Assembly (NCBI RefSeq): GCF_014839805.1
Contig: NC_051123.1
Location: 8,910,727-8,974,726 of the forward strand
Source of the DNA: Manduca sexta
Lineage: Eukaryota > Arthropoda > Insecta > Lepidoptera > Sphingidae
Reading direction: 5' to 3'
Length of the DNA stretch: 64,000 nucleotides
In this document: one piece after another, positions 31,901 to 44,065 of the stretch
Layout of the letters: each line of letters starts with the position of its first letter
Numbering within the stretch: position 1 is the first letter of the stretch
Program-made: the position numbers and the translations under genes
Notes under the pieces: generated by a model
The model's database searches: none
What the model saw: only the letters and a program-made list of their open reading frames with translations
Told to the model about the DNA's origin: nothing

Positions 31901-34420
31901 CTGAATTAAATTGTGCAAGAAGGTACGGAGTGTTCAGAAATTTTGTCTTTATGCATAATATAATTCCCTTAGTGGATGTAGAGGATTCCGTAATTTAACT
32001 ATTGTATTGATCGTTTACATAAAATATTTGTATGCGTGACTTCATTTGCGTTATAATAGATGATTATTTTACTATCTTCAAACCAAAGTCTTTAGGCGCG
32101 GGTTGATGGATCTTTGTGGATGACCAAAGTTTATAACTTATGTGGCCATTTATGTAACTTGGGCAAGAATACTATTGGTATCCTGGCCGTGTCTCTCAAA
32201 AACGCTACAGGATGCTACGTTTCGATATTACGGGTATGGGCAATGGTGAAATAGGGTGTAGGAATGGCCTCTTGATAAAGAGGCCAACGGGCCTAGGAAA
32301 ACTATGAGCCGACTTTTCAAGACCTGCAGATCTTGACTAATGGTTGATGTTATTCACGTGTCCAATGCTGAGTTATGAGGAGTTTGACTACAATTCCTCT
32401 CGTTCTTCGGAAACGGGAAGATATTTATTAGCTGGATTGACATTTCAGAAACTAGGCTTCGCTCCGATAAATTTGCCATGAGCTTCAACGATATAGTTGT
32501 GCGTTAGAGTCCCTGTCTAGAAAGGTTTGGTTATGAGAAGTCCATGTACTGCCGCGATGTCCTTATTATTGCAAATTACACGCCACAAATATCGCCTCTG
32601 ATATATATAACTTTTGCGATTAAGTTTCTAAATCAAATTTAATTTACTCTCATAATTTCTCATAATTAAAACTAATTCTACTCCTTTTAAAATTATATTG
32701 AAATAATAAAGGCGTTTTACTCGGTTTTCATTAACTGGTTATTTTTAACTGATTAAATATTACTGTTTTGCGATGTATAATTTTATGATAATTGCGGACC
32801 ATTATGCAAATTTCAATTCATTTTGGTTCTTATGCGTCTTAAAATAGGTAATGATACATTTTTCCCACATGATACTAACGTTAATTTGCATTTATGTCTA
32901 TATTGTAGTTTTTTATCATGTAAGATGAAATCTACCAATTTTATTACAACCAATGTATAAAAATATAGTATTCGTAATGAATTTCTGATTAATAGCAAAT
33001 TTCTGAATCTCGTAATATGCCTTTTTGGAAAAGTGGCCATCGATGAGAACATTTTTCATGTGGGTTTTTTCGACTCGACAAATCAAAGTTTTATTTTTGG
33101 AAAAACTTGTCTTCAAGTATCTACTTCTTTGCTTTACTTGACCAAAGTTTTAAAATTGTCTTGCCTTTGTAAAGATTGTAAAATATTGCTGTTATTAAGG
33201 TGGCGTCGGTTCTCTTCGTCGGTATTTTCTTTGTTCCTTATACATGGTGTTTGGTTTTCTAAACGCTTTTTAAAGTTGAGTGAATTTCTAAATTTTCAAC
33301 CTCGGAATTTAATTTTGATCCTAAAGACGTCTAATATTACTAAGAGACAAAAAAACAAAGAGTAACTCTGGATAAATAAATGAATTCGTAAATGAGTTCC
33401 GTTTAAGTAAACCTCGCTCGTGGAATAAGACTTATATCTTGAAGCATAAAGGCGATATTGCAATAAATGTAAAAATAATTATTCGAGCAATACGCGGATA
33501 TTGCTTTTTGTGTAGCCTTTTTAATTTCTAAGTGAAAGTGTGAAATGTAGGAAATTCATATATTCTACGTATAAAGAATTAAATAAAAGCAGAATCACAA
33601 TATTAATAAAGAAAATAATATTATATAGAAAAAAAATATATTGAAAAATGTTGTACATATTAGTCCTAGAGAACTTAGATATATAAGTTTTATCATTTTA
33701 AGATATGATAGATATTTGTATTTGTAACATATATTTAGATGTGTTTTCATTTACCATAAAACAAATATATATCGACGATTTTGAATGCCTTCTTTATTTT
33801 CATTGCGGGCTGTCAGGACCTGTTCTTGTGAATATTGTCATATATAAAAAAAAAGTAAAATATTAAATAACGAGAATCTATCGATTTTTTTTTGTAGTCC
33901 ATCAATTTATCGTCGGCTTAAAATGCCAATAATAAAATTCTTTTGATCAGAATTTATTTTTAAAATTTTTTTTATTCATGAATATATCATAGAGAATAAA
34001 GTTATACATTTAAAAATTATCATTTGATGTGAGTTGCAATAAGTAATAAAACGGAATTTCATTTGAAGTTAACAATTTTATTTTTAAAGAAATTTTAGAA
34101 TGTCCAGCCTAAAAATTCTAACAATATATACTAAAATATTTAATACACGTCAGTATTCATTTTCAATTTTAATAATGGTTACTATTTAACCCGGAAATCA
34201 GTAGCAGATTATTTAGGTTATTTATTAAAAAACAAACATGTTACAAAGTTAAAGTGAGGGTAATAGTTATTGGTCAGGGAAGAAGTATTGCTACGTTGTC
34301 ACATTCAATAGTAACAGAGTTGTAATAATGCATCGATTTTTTACTACGATCGATTTCACTAAACACCAACCGACTTAGGTAGGTGAATATCGACCAAACA
34401 GTATATAGCTTGGCATTATC
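28930..34420. other. AT-rich 3' flank of the HIRIP3-like gene with dense ATCGAT/CGATA motifs
   Basis: No supported gene. The first part should be 3' UTR, but the polyadenylation site cannot be fixed because AATAAA-like words are frequent (for example near 29304 and 29657). TATCGATA-like motifs recur. Small open frames (29039-29242, 30220-30447, 30922-31194, 33033-33365) show no family likeness. Confidence 0.55.
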
Positions 34421-34421
34421 G

Positions 34422-34720
34422 ACAATAGGGTATTTGACTTATTTTATAACTTTTATAAAATATGGACGTCATATTAATTTTAAAACAAAATAAATCATTG
34501 AAATCTGATGAAAAATTCACAAGTTATAAGCCATTGAAATTAAGTAGTAGATGTGAGTGACAAAAAACAGAAAAGAGACGAAATCTTGCACTCATGCACG
34601 TAGCAATATATGAAATTTGAAATACTGCCTCATTTCTTATAGAATTTTAATGCTGTTTTTACAGAAGGATTTCTTTTTTGTAAAATTCATAAAATCAAAT
34701 ATAGTCAAATACCCTATTGT
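34422..34720 (+). mobile_element. MITE family E, copy with intact terminal inverted repeats
   Basis: The 18-bp ends ACAATAGGGTATTTGACT (34422-34439) and its exact inverse (34703-34720) bound a 299-bp AT-rich element with no open frame. This is the best preserved copy of the family. No certain target duplication seen. Confidence 0.85.
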
Positions 34721-36269
34721 ATTGATTCATTCTCACAAATGATTCGCAGTTAGACATTGTTTGTTTATTCTAATCGATAGAGACTTCAACTCGTGGATTG
34801 TGACAATTGACATTCTCCGGTTCTGACAGCGCGCAATAAATTCAAAATGGCCGTTATTTAATTAGTCAACTTATATAATAAAAATATATGATATTTAGCG
34901 TAAGTGAATGCTTTTCGCCGACATTGGAATTTTTATTTATGGAGAGAAACATTATTTTCACCTTGCCAATACATGAGGCATACGATTTTTTTTTAATTTA
35001 TTTAAATCTATGTGATGACGCAATTGTGGCGACTTGCGAGTCGAAGGCAGATGAAGACTGTATTAAAAGTGGATATCCAATAGACGCAATAAATATTTAA
35101 TTAACAGTTATGGATTTTGTAGTTATATAAATACCCAATGCATGACGATACTATACACCTTTAATCATGACAATTTTTAGGATCTACAGTAACGTTTTCT
35201 TGGTAAACTACGATCTTGTATCACCTTAACAATTACACCTTGATTTTATAGTCGTTTTGGAACCAAAATATGGTTTCTTAGAACAATTTGTAGGATCAGA
35301 AAAATAGTTAATTAATTGTACTATTGATAATAAAAATAAAATTGATAATATTTTTCTCTCGTTCGAGTTTGATAATGATAGTAACGTCGCGACAATTAAT
35401 TCATAGTTATGAATGGCACCGATCGTAGTAATACGTGACATTTAGTTGCATTACCACGAGTTCTCATTTATTATTCGTAAACATTAATTTTAATGTCTAT
35501 AAAAAAATATTTTTATTTCATTACATTGGTATATTTTTTTAAACTTTATTATTGATATAAAATTTAAAATTTTCGGTTTCAAAACGACTATAAAATCGCA
35601 GTGTAGATAAAAGGTACTAAAAAGTGCAAATCCTCCATTTGTACACAAATATTACCTGTTGTAAACTTAGAAAGAGATATAAAACGCAAGTACGATACAA
35701 TTAACAATTGGGCTAATAATTGTGTGCACGTACATTTTTTCCCCCCTATTCCTATACAAAAATGAGAAGTTGATTATTTTGAAAAGACATAAAATACACT
35801 ACAAATAACATGTTAAATTATTTTGATCACGTAAATATTTGAAATTAATCCAAGACATTTTTTCAAGATATAATATAAATCTTCTGAAACGAACAAGATT
35901 TTTGGTTTACTAAATGGGCGAAGTTAGAGAAGAAACTTTTGTAAAACTGTCTCTACTTTGCCTTTTAGGTTTAGGTTACTCTTGAATGTCTTTTAACTCT
36001 AATTTCAATATAAATTCTGGAAATAAGGAAAGATTAAATATTTACCAATGACTAAACAATGTGCCCACTCTACATACTTATGTCACGTATACCTAATTGT
36101 GAGGTAAATTGTATTGAATTCATTTTAATTGTTCATAAACAATGTAATGACGAAATACAACAGTAGACAACATGATTAATAAAATACTGATACTACCTAA
36201 CGTTACCTTAATAGTATAGAGCACCATCCTATTTTCGATTTTGCATATTATTCTATATAATTAGTAGTA

Positions 36270-36590
36270 GTCCTTATGCGAAAAGTGTATTAAAATTGTT
36301 TAAAAATGAGCCGTAATTGATGTTTTAAATATTGCAATGAGGAGTGGGCGCTTGGTGGGGTTATCGCTTTATCTCTTTCTTTCGCAGGTATTTAATTCAC
36401 GATGACGTCACGTGCGTGTATTGCGCATCTTGTTACTTGACACCCTTTCTAATGAAATTTAAGCGCTTATAACTAGTTGACTTTTAATAGGATCTAAATC
36501 ATTCTTTCTGTGTTAGAATTGATATAACGTGTATATTTGATAAAAGCAAAGATTAAAAATGAATCAGGTACTCTTGCTGCTGAAGGACAA
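36270..36590 (-). mobile_element. MITE family E, inverted copy
   Basis: ggagtgggcgcttggtgggg, atcgctttatctctttcttt and cacgatgacgtcacgtgcgt are the inverse of the 19143-19490 copy (cgcccacttctgca, gaaagagatgaagcgatat, gtgacgtcatcggg). Confidence 0.7.
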
Positions 36591-37559
36591 TATTCAGATA
36601 TAATATGAATTTTACTGGAGTATTTTGATGCTGTCGATGTTAGGGTGTTTGTCTACAATGGAGCTGAGCTAGGACATGTACTTGTCAAGCTACAATGAGC
36701 TAAGAAATTTCCAGGATATACATTCAGCCCGAAATTAATGTACATATAATATCTATATTTAATACAAAATAATAAATTTGAACAGTATAAATAGTACTTT
36801 AAAGTATTATTTATCAATTATATCGTTCAATTAACGGTAAAGGAAAACATAGTGAGGAAAATGACATTGAGAATTCTTCATAAGAATTTCGACACACTCC
36901 CGTCGACGGAATAAGGCCCCTTTACCTTAATTCGAAGTTTTATAGATCTCAGGCTTGGAGTTACAAGCATCTACAAGTTCTTATCATTAACAGCTTTCCA
37001 GCACAATATGAGTTTTGGTGTAAAATTGAAAAGGTAGTATAATGTTGGTTTACTAAGTCTTCCGTCTAGAATCTAGATAGCGTCTGCGTGTTGTGTGATT
37101 GTTATGATTTATTTATAGTTTAGCGTAATCATCATACCTCCATATTTTTGTCACTAATTTTACATCACAATAACATATTTCACTGAATATTACACTGGAT
37201 TTAATTCGAGTAATGTCTTATATTTTTTACTCGCCTTTTTTGTTCAGGCTATCTTTATTCTGAATGGTTTAGGTCCAGTGGTTATACGCATTTAAAGTAT
37301 TTTTTTTACAATTTAGGCAACTTTTTACATTAACATGTTTTGTTTGAGTTTGTTTTTTTTAAATACCTGTCTTTTTGAACTATTTTGTTTTCGCTAACCC
37401 TACCTAGATTTCAGTATTAGATTTTCCTTCCTTAGGCATCTTAATTCATCGCACACTTTGATTTAGAGTGGAAGGTACTAGGTATACTAATGTGACCTTC
37501 TTTGTTGTAAATATAAAATTGTGATTTGATGTGCAACTGTCGAAATTCTAAATTCGAGG

Positions 37560-37755
37560 TACAGTCAGGCACAAAAGTAACTGAACAAATTCATAACTTA
37601 AATTCGGCTATGCACGTTGAGTTAATTTTTTTTTTGTGTAAAGTAAATCCCTTTTGTTTTACTTTTGTGAAGAAACAAATTTTGGTGTAGAATACAAAAG
37701 TGTAAAACCGATTTGAAGTTTAGAATTTTTTCAGATACTTATGTGAGTGACTGTA
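37560..37755. mobile_element. Tc1/mariner-like MITE, reference copy
   Basis: 196-bp element with about 45-bp inverted ends: TACAGTCAGGCACAAAAGTA at the left and, read inversely from the right, TACAGTCACTCACATAAGTA. Ends read TA-CAGT...ACTG-TA, as in Tc1/mariner. No transposase. Other copies at 3494, 10510 and 40570. Confidence 0.87.
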
Positions 37756-38621
37756 CACGTTCGAGAGATTTCATAATAATTGTACGCGGTAATGAATAGT
37801 TTTAGCGTATGTCGGTGAAATGTGCTGCTATGAATCGTTCGCGGTATGAGATTTTTTTTGTAAAAATTGTATTATATTATATACATACGTATATCGATTT
37901 TTTTGGATGTAGAATGCCATATTGTGATTAGTTCGTTAGCTACACGAAGTATTTTTCAAATAAAAATATCTATGTATACATAGTTTTGGTATTTTATTGA
38001 CCTATAATATTGAAGAAAATTTCAGAGGGAAATCAGCCTTCGAGTCTATATACCGAGGGTGCAAATTTTAATATCTTTAGATGAAAATAATTTTTGTCTC
38101 TTACGGTGGGTCTCAATAACTTATTAACATTTATGTTAGGTTTGCTATCATAATTCGACAGCAGAAGTTACGTTGTTAGTGCTGTTTTAAGATCTCGTAG
38201 CTCTAGTGAATGCACCCGCCGATGCGTTTTATTTTTGCACTGTGTACTAGTAAAGTTATGTTTTTAAAAATGTCATTCAGTCCTTTTTATGTTGTTAACT
38301 ATATACATAATTATTTTATTATTAATATATTCGATTGTTAAGCAATTTAATCAACATTCTGCATAGATTATATTAACAATGATTAAAAGCTCTATACTCA
38401 TCTTAGGCAAAACGAAACGCATTTATGACAGTAATCATATTCGACCCTTTCATAGATATTTAAACGGATAATGTGTTATCCATCTCAGTTTATAGAAATA
38501 CATATAACCACCAAAAGTAAGCATATCAACTGTTTGTAATCTATCAGTAGATATCGAGATCGGCTATTAAAGAATTGAATAATTCGAAATTAGGTAAAAG
38601 CAAATTTGTTTGTTCGTTGCA

Positions 38622-38948
38622 GCGGCGATAGCCTAGTTGGTTGTGGAACGGACTGCCAAGATGAATGTCCGCAGGTTCAAATCCCAAGGGCACACACCTC
38701 TGACTTTTCTAAAATCATGTGTGTAATCTTTGTGAATTTATCGTTCGCTTTAACGGTGAAGGAAAACATCGTGAGGAAACCTGCACATCTGAGAAGTTCT
38801 CTATAGGAATTTCGAAGGTGTGTGAAGTCTACCAATCCGCACTAGGTCAGCGTGGTGGACTAAGACCTAATCCCTCTCAGTAGTAGAGGAGGCCCGTGCT
38901 CAGCAGTAGGCAAGTATATAATACAGGGCTGATATTATTATTATTATT
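38622..38948 (+). mobile_element. tRNA-derived SINE, family A, copy 4
   Basis: Head GCGGCGATAGCCTAGTTGG contains a good A box (TAGCCTAGTTGG), then a B box (GGTTCAAATCC) at 38675. The body ends cagggctgatatt plus (ATT)n. Flanking AAAAGCAAATTTGTT (38596-38610) and AAAAGCAAATTGTTT (from 38949) look like a target duplication. Confidence 0.93.
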
Positions 38949-39299
38949 AAAAGCAAATTGTTTTTACCTACTTTGTGCAAATAATTACACAACAATAATT
39001 ATTTTTGTGTAAAAACTACATGAATTTATGTGAAGATAAATATTTCAGTTTTCCTTTTATAGCCTAGCTGGCCACCACTACAGGACGGAAAAATTGTTAA
39101 TGATCATTTGGCATACGTGATTACCATCCTCACCTCAAAAGAGGATGCCATTTTGTATTAATCATTAGCCTACTAGTATGTTTCAGCCAGTGACTGTTTC
39201 GGGTTTTCCAAAATATTGTCCTGGTGTAATAGGTATTCGGCAGCCTGTTTGTTTGTTGTCTTTGAAATGTGGTTCATGGTTATTTATTTACTATATGGC

Positions 39300-39420
39300 C
39301 ACGGCAAAATTATTCCACTGCACCTGATGGTAAGTGGACTGGCGTGAGTATCGACTGATGAGAGATATCCCTCGCCAGTCGCCACTATTACGCCGGCCGG
39401 CCGATACGGATTAATACTAT
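39300..39420 (-). repeat. Repeat family C fragment
   Basis: cactgcacctgatggtaagt and ctcgccagtcgccactatta match the 24405-24560 fragment. Confidence 0.6.
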
Positions 39421-40569
39421 TGGATATTATTTAAATTGTACATATCCTGTTGCACATAAAAGTTTACAATTAATATTTACATATCTATTATTTTTTAGGA
39501 TAAATACTTTTTTATCCATATATAAAAATTATTTATCGCCGTGAATCTTCTTTGCTTTACAAGGTTGGGGCGCGTTTATCTATGAGGTATATAAGGTGTT
39601 TGTAGTCTTGCCACTGGTCAAAACGTAAAATGTAATTTCTTTTAAACACTTTATCACTTACTTTATTATAAATTAATAAAAAAGCATTCACAAACACTAG
39701 GAAAAATGTTTTTTTTATCTACACCTCCTACCATTCCAACCTTTCTGGCTATAATTATGGATGTCCAAGAAATAAGAAGAATATCCCAAAATGCATGACT
39801 CGTAAGCCGGTGTCGTTTAATTTTGATGCTTGTGATTGGTCGAGAGACCAATGCGTCAATCACGTGTTGGTTCGTCAACCAATCACAATGAAACGACACG
39901 GAGTTGCGTCGTGTTCTTTTGCCACTTTCTAAGACTTACGTAGTATATTTACTTCTCTGCAAGATTTATATAGTCTGGCTTGGGTTAATTTATTGCGTGA
40001 ATGTCTCAAAATTATATTGTGTTTAATTTGTCAATTTTAGATTCAATTATATACATGTTGGGTTTTCCTAACTTGGGCTTACAATATAGCAATAAGTTAT
40101 AATATTTAAATTATTATAATCGAAGTGTTAAGTTTGCTGGAAAACCTTATAATTATTTATAAATTAGTGACTATAATTCTAAGCACAGAGAACTATTAAT
40201 TGCAGCGTGTTTGATATTTAGTAAATACCCATGACTATTGTAAACACTTAACGTATTTAATTATCATTTCAATAAGTACTTTCTCAAGAGCATTTTAGAT
40301 GTCACATTTTAGGGAATTACTGATTACACACGGAAATAGACTCATTCATAGTTTTTCAAGTGTAGCAAGTCGAGATGGGAATTACGTTATATCATCAGGG
40401 AATTTATTATTAAATTTTATTTATGATTTAATTTTCATTATTGAGTCACGTGTTTTTACTAGATTACAGTATTTTACGTAGAATGTGGTAAATCATATGT
40501 TAACATGTTTTTTAGTTTTTAAATTTCCATGGTTGGCTTTGTGATTTTTTTATTACAATGATTTAAAAT

Positions 40570-40761
40570 ATATGTGGTCAGCTACAAAGAATAATTAAAA
40601 AAAATCAAATCGCGTTTTAACTTTGTCCTAAACAATTGTTTGTTTTATTAAACTTCAGAGGATGATTTTATTTGAGATAAAGAAAAAATACTTCCATTAG
40701 TTGATAGGTACGTTTTGAAGTTTAAAAATTGGTTTAGCTAGTTTTGTCGCTGACTACAGTA
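40570..40761. mobile_element. Tc1/mariner-like MITE, degenerate copy
   Basis: gtggtcagctacaaagaata at left and ttagctagttttgtcgctga + ctacagta at right; the interior shares the tacgttttgaagttt core. Same family as 37560-37755. Confidence 0.6.
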
Positions 40762-40882
40762 TAGGTAAGCCGGCAAAATTGTGACGGTCATCGAAAGATC
40801 TCTTAGTGATCGACAATCTATCAGGATTGTGTATGCTCTAGACAAAAAGGTGTAATGCTTTTCATATATGTATATTTGTATA

Positions 40883-41115
40883 CTGTACGACAGGGATGGC
40901 AAACCTTTTAGGGTTAACGTGTCATTATTTATAGATAAAAAAATATAGCATGTAACATGCCATCCAGGACTGGTTTTATCTATCCAAGTGGCCCTGTTAG
41001 CGACTTTTTATGACTGAACTATTTTTGTGATTAGCATATTAGTCGCGTCTCAAATTATTTTGTCACGAGACACCACTGGCGTCTGTGCCAATGGTTCGCC
41101 ATCCCTGCTGTAGGA
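40883..41115. mobile_element. hAT-type MITE with 8-bp target duplication
   Basis: Element 40891-41107 (217 bp) has ends CAGGGATGGCAAACC and GGTTCGCCATCCCTG (one mismatch). Flanks CTGTACGA (40883-40890) and CTGTAGGA (41108-41115) differ at one base. No coding capacity. Confidence 0.88.
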
Positions 41116-41261
41116 ACTTATTGCAACGTGCCGAGTACCTAGCACCTTTCCACGTACCTACGTAGAAATGGCTAGAACAATGTATTTTTTGATTTGGTAA
41201 TGTTATCAATAAAAATTATTTACATGCGTATGAATGCAGGAAAAAAACTGTTTGCCCTGTG

Positions 41262-41530
41262 TAATGGGGACGTTTGGATAATTCCACTACGGTATCCCCT
41301 GCCCGCCGTAATAGGCGACTAGTAGGGACCATCAGAGGGTCGCAGGCGGGCGGCATGGTGCTGTCGGCCAGTGGATTATACATTGCTGTGACCACCAAGA
41401 TGGACGGCAGCGTGGAAGGTAGGCCGATCGCTGCTACTGACACCGAGGACGTCCTTCGGTGCGTGGTGGCTTCTGAGCCCCCCACACCAGGAAATGGTAC
41501 AAGAAAGTACCTGATTACTACGGCGTAGTT
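41262..41530. repeat. GC-rich island with 84-codon open frame, likely transposon fragment
   Basis: Sharp GC rise within AT-rich flanks. The plus-strand frame 41274-41528 reads MDNSTTVSPARRNRRLVGTI and onwards. No domain recognised and no splice context; the style resembles the 5' part of non-LTR retroelements. Could alternatively be a degraded exon. Confidence 0.35.
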
Positions 41531-42006
41531 TAGTTTTCCGCGAACCCAACCAAAAATTCTGTAGCATAGAGGATAATAAGTTAATTAAAAATGACCTAAT
41601 TGCGTAAGTTTGTGTTATTTATCACACTAATTAGGTATTTATTCTTCACGTATTGTTCACGAAACTCACAGGAAAATAGCCTGTGAGTCTGTTCACATAT
41701 TAATTATACCGACAAATATTTTTAATTAGTATTTTAATTATTAAAATAGTAACAAAATGGCTAACATCTATCGGTGTTCAGTCGTTATTGCGATATATCT
41801 ATGAATTGCAATAGCGTTGCGTAGATTCTTGCTGCCCTAGCGAACCCAAAATTTGCCGCCGTATGCGCTGCTATTATTAAAAAAAACACGAAATAAACTT
41901 TACTCTCGCCTTATCACTGCTTGTATAAGCAAGGAAAGTTTCCAAAATAAATTTACGATACCAAATGTTCAATTTAAATTAGGCACTGAAATATAAAATA
42001 TAAATA

Positions 42007-42125
42007 TAAATTAAACTATTTTACTCGGTCCCCTCGTGACCATGAAAGCTGCAAAGTCTTCGAAACGTCGGGAGAAAAGTAAAATATTAAAACCGCGATA
42101 AAATTCGTAAAATAGTTTAATTTAA
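42007..42125. repeat. Fold-back element (inverted ends AAATTAAACTATTTTAC)
   Basis: Left end aaattaaactattttact and right end gtaaaatagtttaattt are inverse copies around a core tcttcgaaacgtcgggagaa. A related core (actttcgaaacgttagctcg) with inverted flanks is at 56215-56370. Confidence 0.75.
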
Positions 42126-42221
42126 ATGTCTAACATTCGCGTAAACTTAAGAAATCATTATATAAGTAAATATTAATATTTTTTTTGTTTGTAGTGGCTT
42201 TGAATAACATTTTAGCGGCGA

Positions 42222-42345
42222 AGGATCCATATAGCCTGATTCCTGTTATCTTCCCTTTCATTATCATTACAACAATTTGCAAACCGTTTTCATGCAAATA
42301 TTAGTACCTAGATATATGTTGTAGACGCGGTTTCCTTTACAAAAA
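42222..42345 (+). repeat. Interspersed repeat, family G
   Basis: ggatccatatagcctgattcc ... gcaaatattagtacctagat is shared with 59222-59340 (ggatctatataacctgattcc ... gcatattagtacttatat). Class unknown. Confidence 0.55.
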
Positions 42346-42674
42346 ATTTCGTGCCTTGCCACTATAACACTGACTTGGTGTACCAAATTTTAGTATTATG
42401 GCGTCTCCACATGCCCATCTGAACACTTAGCGCGTTTCAAAGAAAATATGCTTTAGCAAGACTTAACAATAGCTTTTACCGCGCATTCAACTGTATTTTG
42501 AATGTAGACCGCTTCTTGTGACTGCCATGCTTGTGGCAAGTTTTATAACTGGTTACGAAATTAAAAAAAAAAAATTTTTTTTGATTATCTTGCAACGTGA
42601 TGTCTGTTTACATCCGCAAATGTGTTAATGATAATTATTAAAGGTAAAGTTATGGGGCTGTGTTTTGATAACGA

Positions 42675-42823
42675 GGGCTAATCCGCGTTTTTGCAATTAC
42701 GGGCATTCTAATCGAGGGACAGCTTTAATAGCCGCATACGTCTATAAGGGGTTTTTGAGTCTCTTTCATATACTACTATCATTCAATTAGAACGCCCGTA
42801 TTGCAAAAAGATGGATAAGCCCC
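42675..42823. mobile_element. MITE with 38-bp inverted arms
   Basis: Left arm 42675-42712 (GGGCTAATCCGCGTTTTTGC start) and right arm 42786-42823 are inverse with only a few mismatches. The 149-bp element has no open frame. Confidence 0.82.
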
Positions 42824-43789
42824 GGTAGACGGAATTGGCTCTCTGACTATATATATTATTTACTATTATTCAACTTAACAAAGGCAAAGTAGTTCGATGG
42901 GTTGTATAGGAATAACTAAAATAGCTTACACGGAATGGTACAAAATATTTATTCTATTTCATTATAAAATACCAAATGTCCAGCTGGCCGCAGGTTGTGC
43001 ATGGCCGAGTTAAACCATAATGGAATCATTAAAAATTTTAAAGGGATCTATGAGTATAAAAAGTTTGGGAACCTCTGCTATAATGCGTGTATAGAGTACG
43101 TTGTACGTAGGTATACACCTACGTTGTACTTTTTTGTGTTAACCGTTTACTATACGCTTTTGTTCTTGTTAAATTAGTAAAAATTAATTATTTTATTTCG
43201 TTATTGCTTCATTATCCTTTCTGATATAAATATCGTCAAAAAATCATAATTATTTTCCCATTCTAATTCATTACATACTTGATGTCATAGAAATAACCTT
43301 TAAAGGCCATTGTATAGGTAAGTTCAAATGTGTTTTCAAGACCCTGGAGAAGTGCCTACGAAATATTGGCCGCGGCGAACTCGGCTTGAACCGTTTCTAG
43401 GTCACACCCGGCTTTTGAACCCTAACCAACGTTTACGTAACAACCCGCAAGTAGTTACGTAAAACATTTTCATTTTTGCAGGACATCGGTTTCCCACGTG
43501 GTGCCGAGCCGCGGCGCGCAGTTCCTTACAAAACGTTCTCGTTAGTTGTGCAGTGAAGGACCGGTTCGCGGTGAATGTGATGGCCACCTGCTCCGAACCC
43601 TTGTTTCCTACGTCGCATTTCTCGCGCGCACTCGCGTGTGTCCGCGAGTGCTCCTGTGTCAGCGCGCGGCGCTACAACCGGCGCAGTCGTCCAATCGCCG
43701 CGAGCCGACCACGACACACCTCCACGACGCTCCGGTGGATTTAAAATTGGACCGGCTGCGTGCGCACTCGACTCGGTATCGAGCGGACG

Positions 43790-43814
43790 TCAGTGTCAGT
43801 TGTCAGTTGTCAGT
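43790..43814 (+). promoter_or_regulatory. Cluster of four TCAGT initiator motifs upstream of PRODH
   Basis: TCAGT occurs at 43790, 43796, 43803 and 43810, within a GC-rich stretch 48-72 bp before the start codon. TCAGT is the core of the arthropod initiator (Inr), so transcription may start here. Inferred from motif and position only; no TATA box seen. Confidence 0.5.
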
Positions 43815-43861
43815 CGGAGGCGACGGGCGCGTGTGACTTGTGAATTCGCAGAGCTCCGAAC

Positions 43862-44065
43862 ATGGCTCTGATCAGACGGCTGGCCGTGAACGCGCCCCGG
43901 AACGTACGAGTGGTTACTTACGCGACACAGACCCGCGACGATCTCGACCTAACCTTCAACAGTCCTAAAGATGCTTTCAAGAGCAAGAAGACGAGCGAGC
44001 TGGTGCGGGCGTACTTCGTCTACCAGATATGCTCCGTCAACTGGATGGTGGAGAACAACGACATG
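43862..44065 (+). CDS. PRODH: PRODH exon 1
   Basis: 68 codons, phase-0 end at ATG|GTGAGT. Contains the mitochondrial targeting segment and DLDLTFNSPKDAFKSKKTSE. The start is the first ATG in frame, directly after the GC-rich 5' UTR with context gaacATGG. Alternative upstream promoters are possible. Confidence 0.9.

Larger units (their letters stand above)
34721..43480. other. Gene-free region with scattered transposons
   Basis: Apart from the elements listed separately, I see no exon or RNA gene. Open frames such as 34888-35100, 39666-39899 and 40299-40481 look like chance. Confidence 0.55.

Noticed and set aside
32266..32285. Hairpin GGCCTCTT-GATA-AAGAGGCC
   Set aside because: Only 8 bp of stem and no T tract or gene nearby; nothing to support a function.
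38622..38806. tRNA gene suggested by A and B boxes
   Set aside because: The boxes belong to a SINE; no cloverleaf or acceptor stem, and five copies share the same long body.
43402..43871. Overlapping frames on both strands upstream of PRODH
   Set aside because: GC-rich 5' UTR/promoter; none connects in frame to PRODH and none shows a domain.
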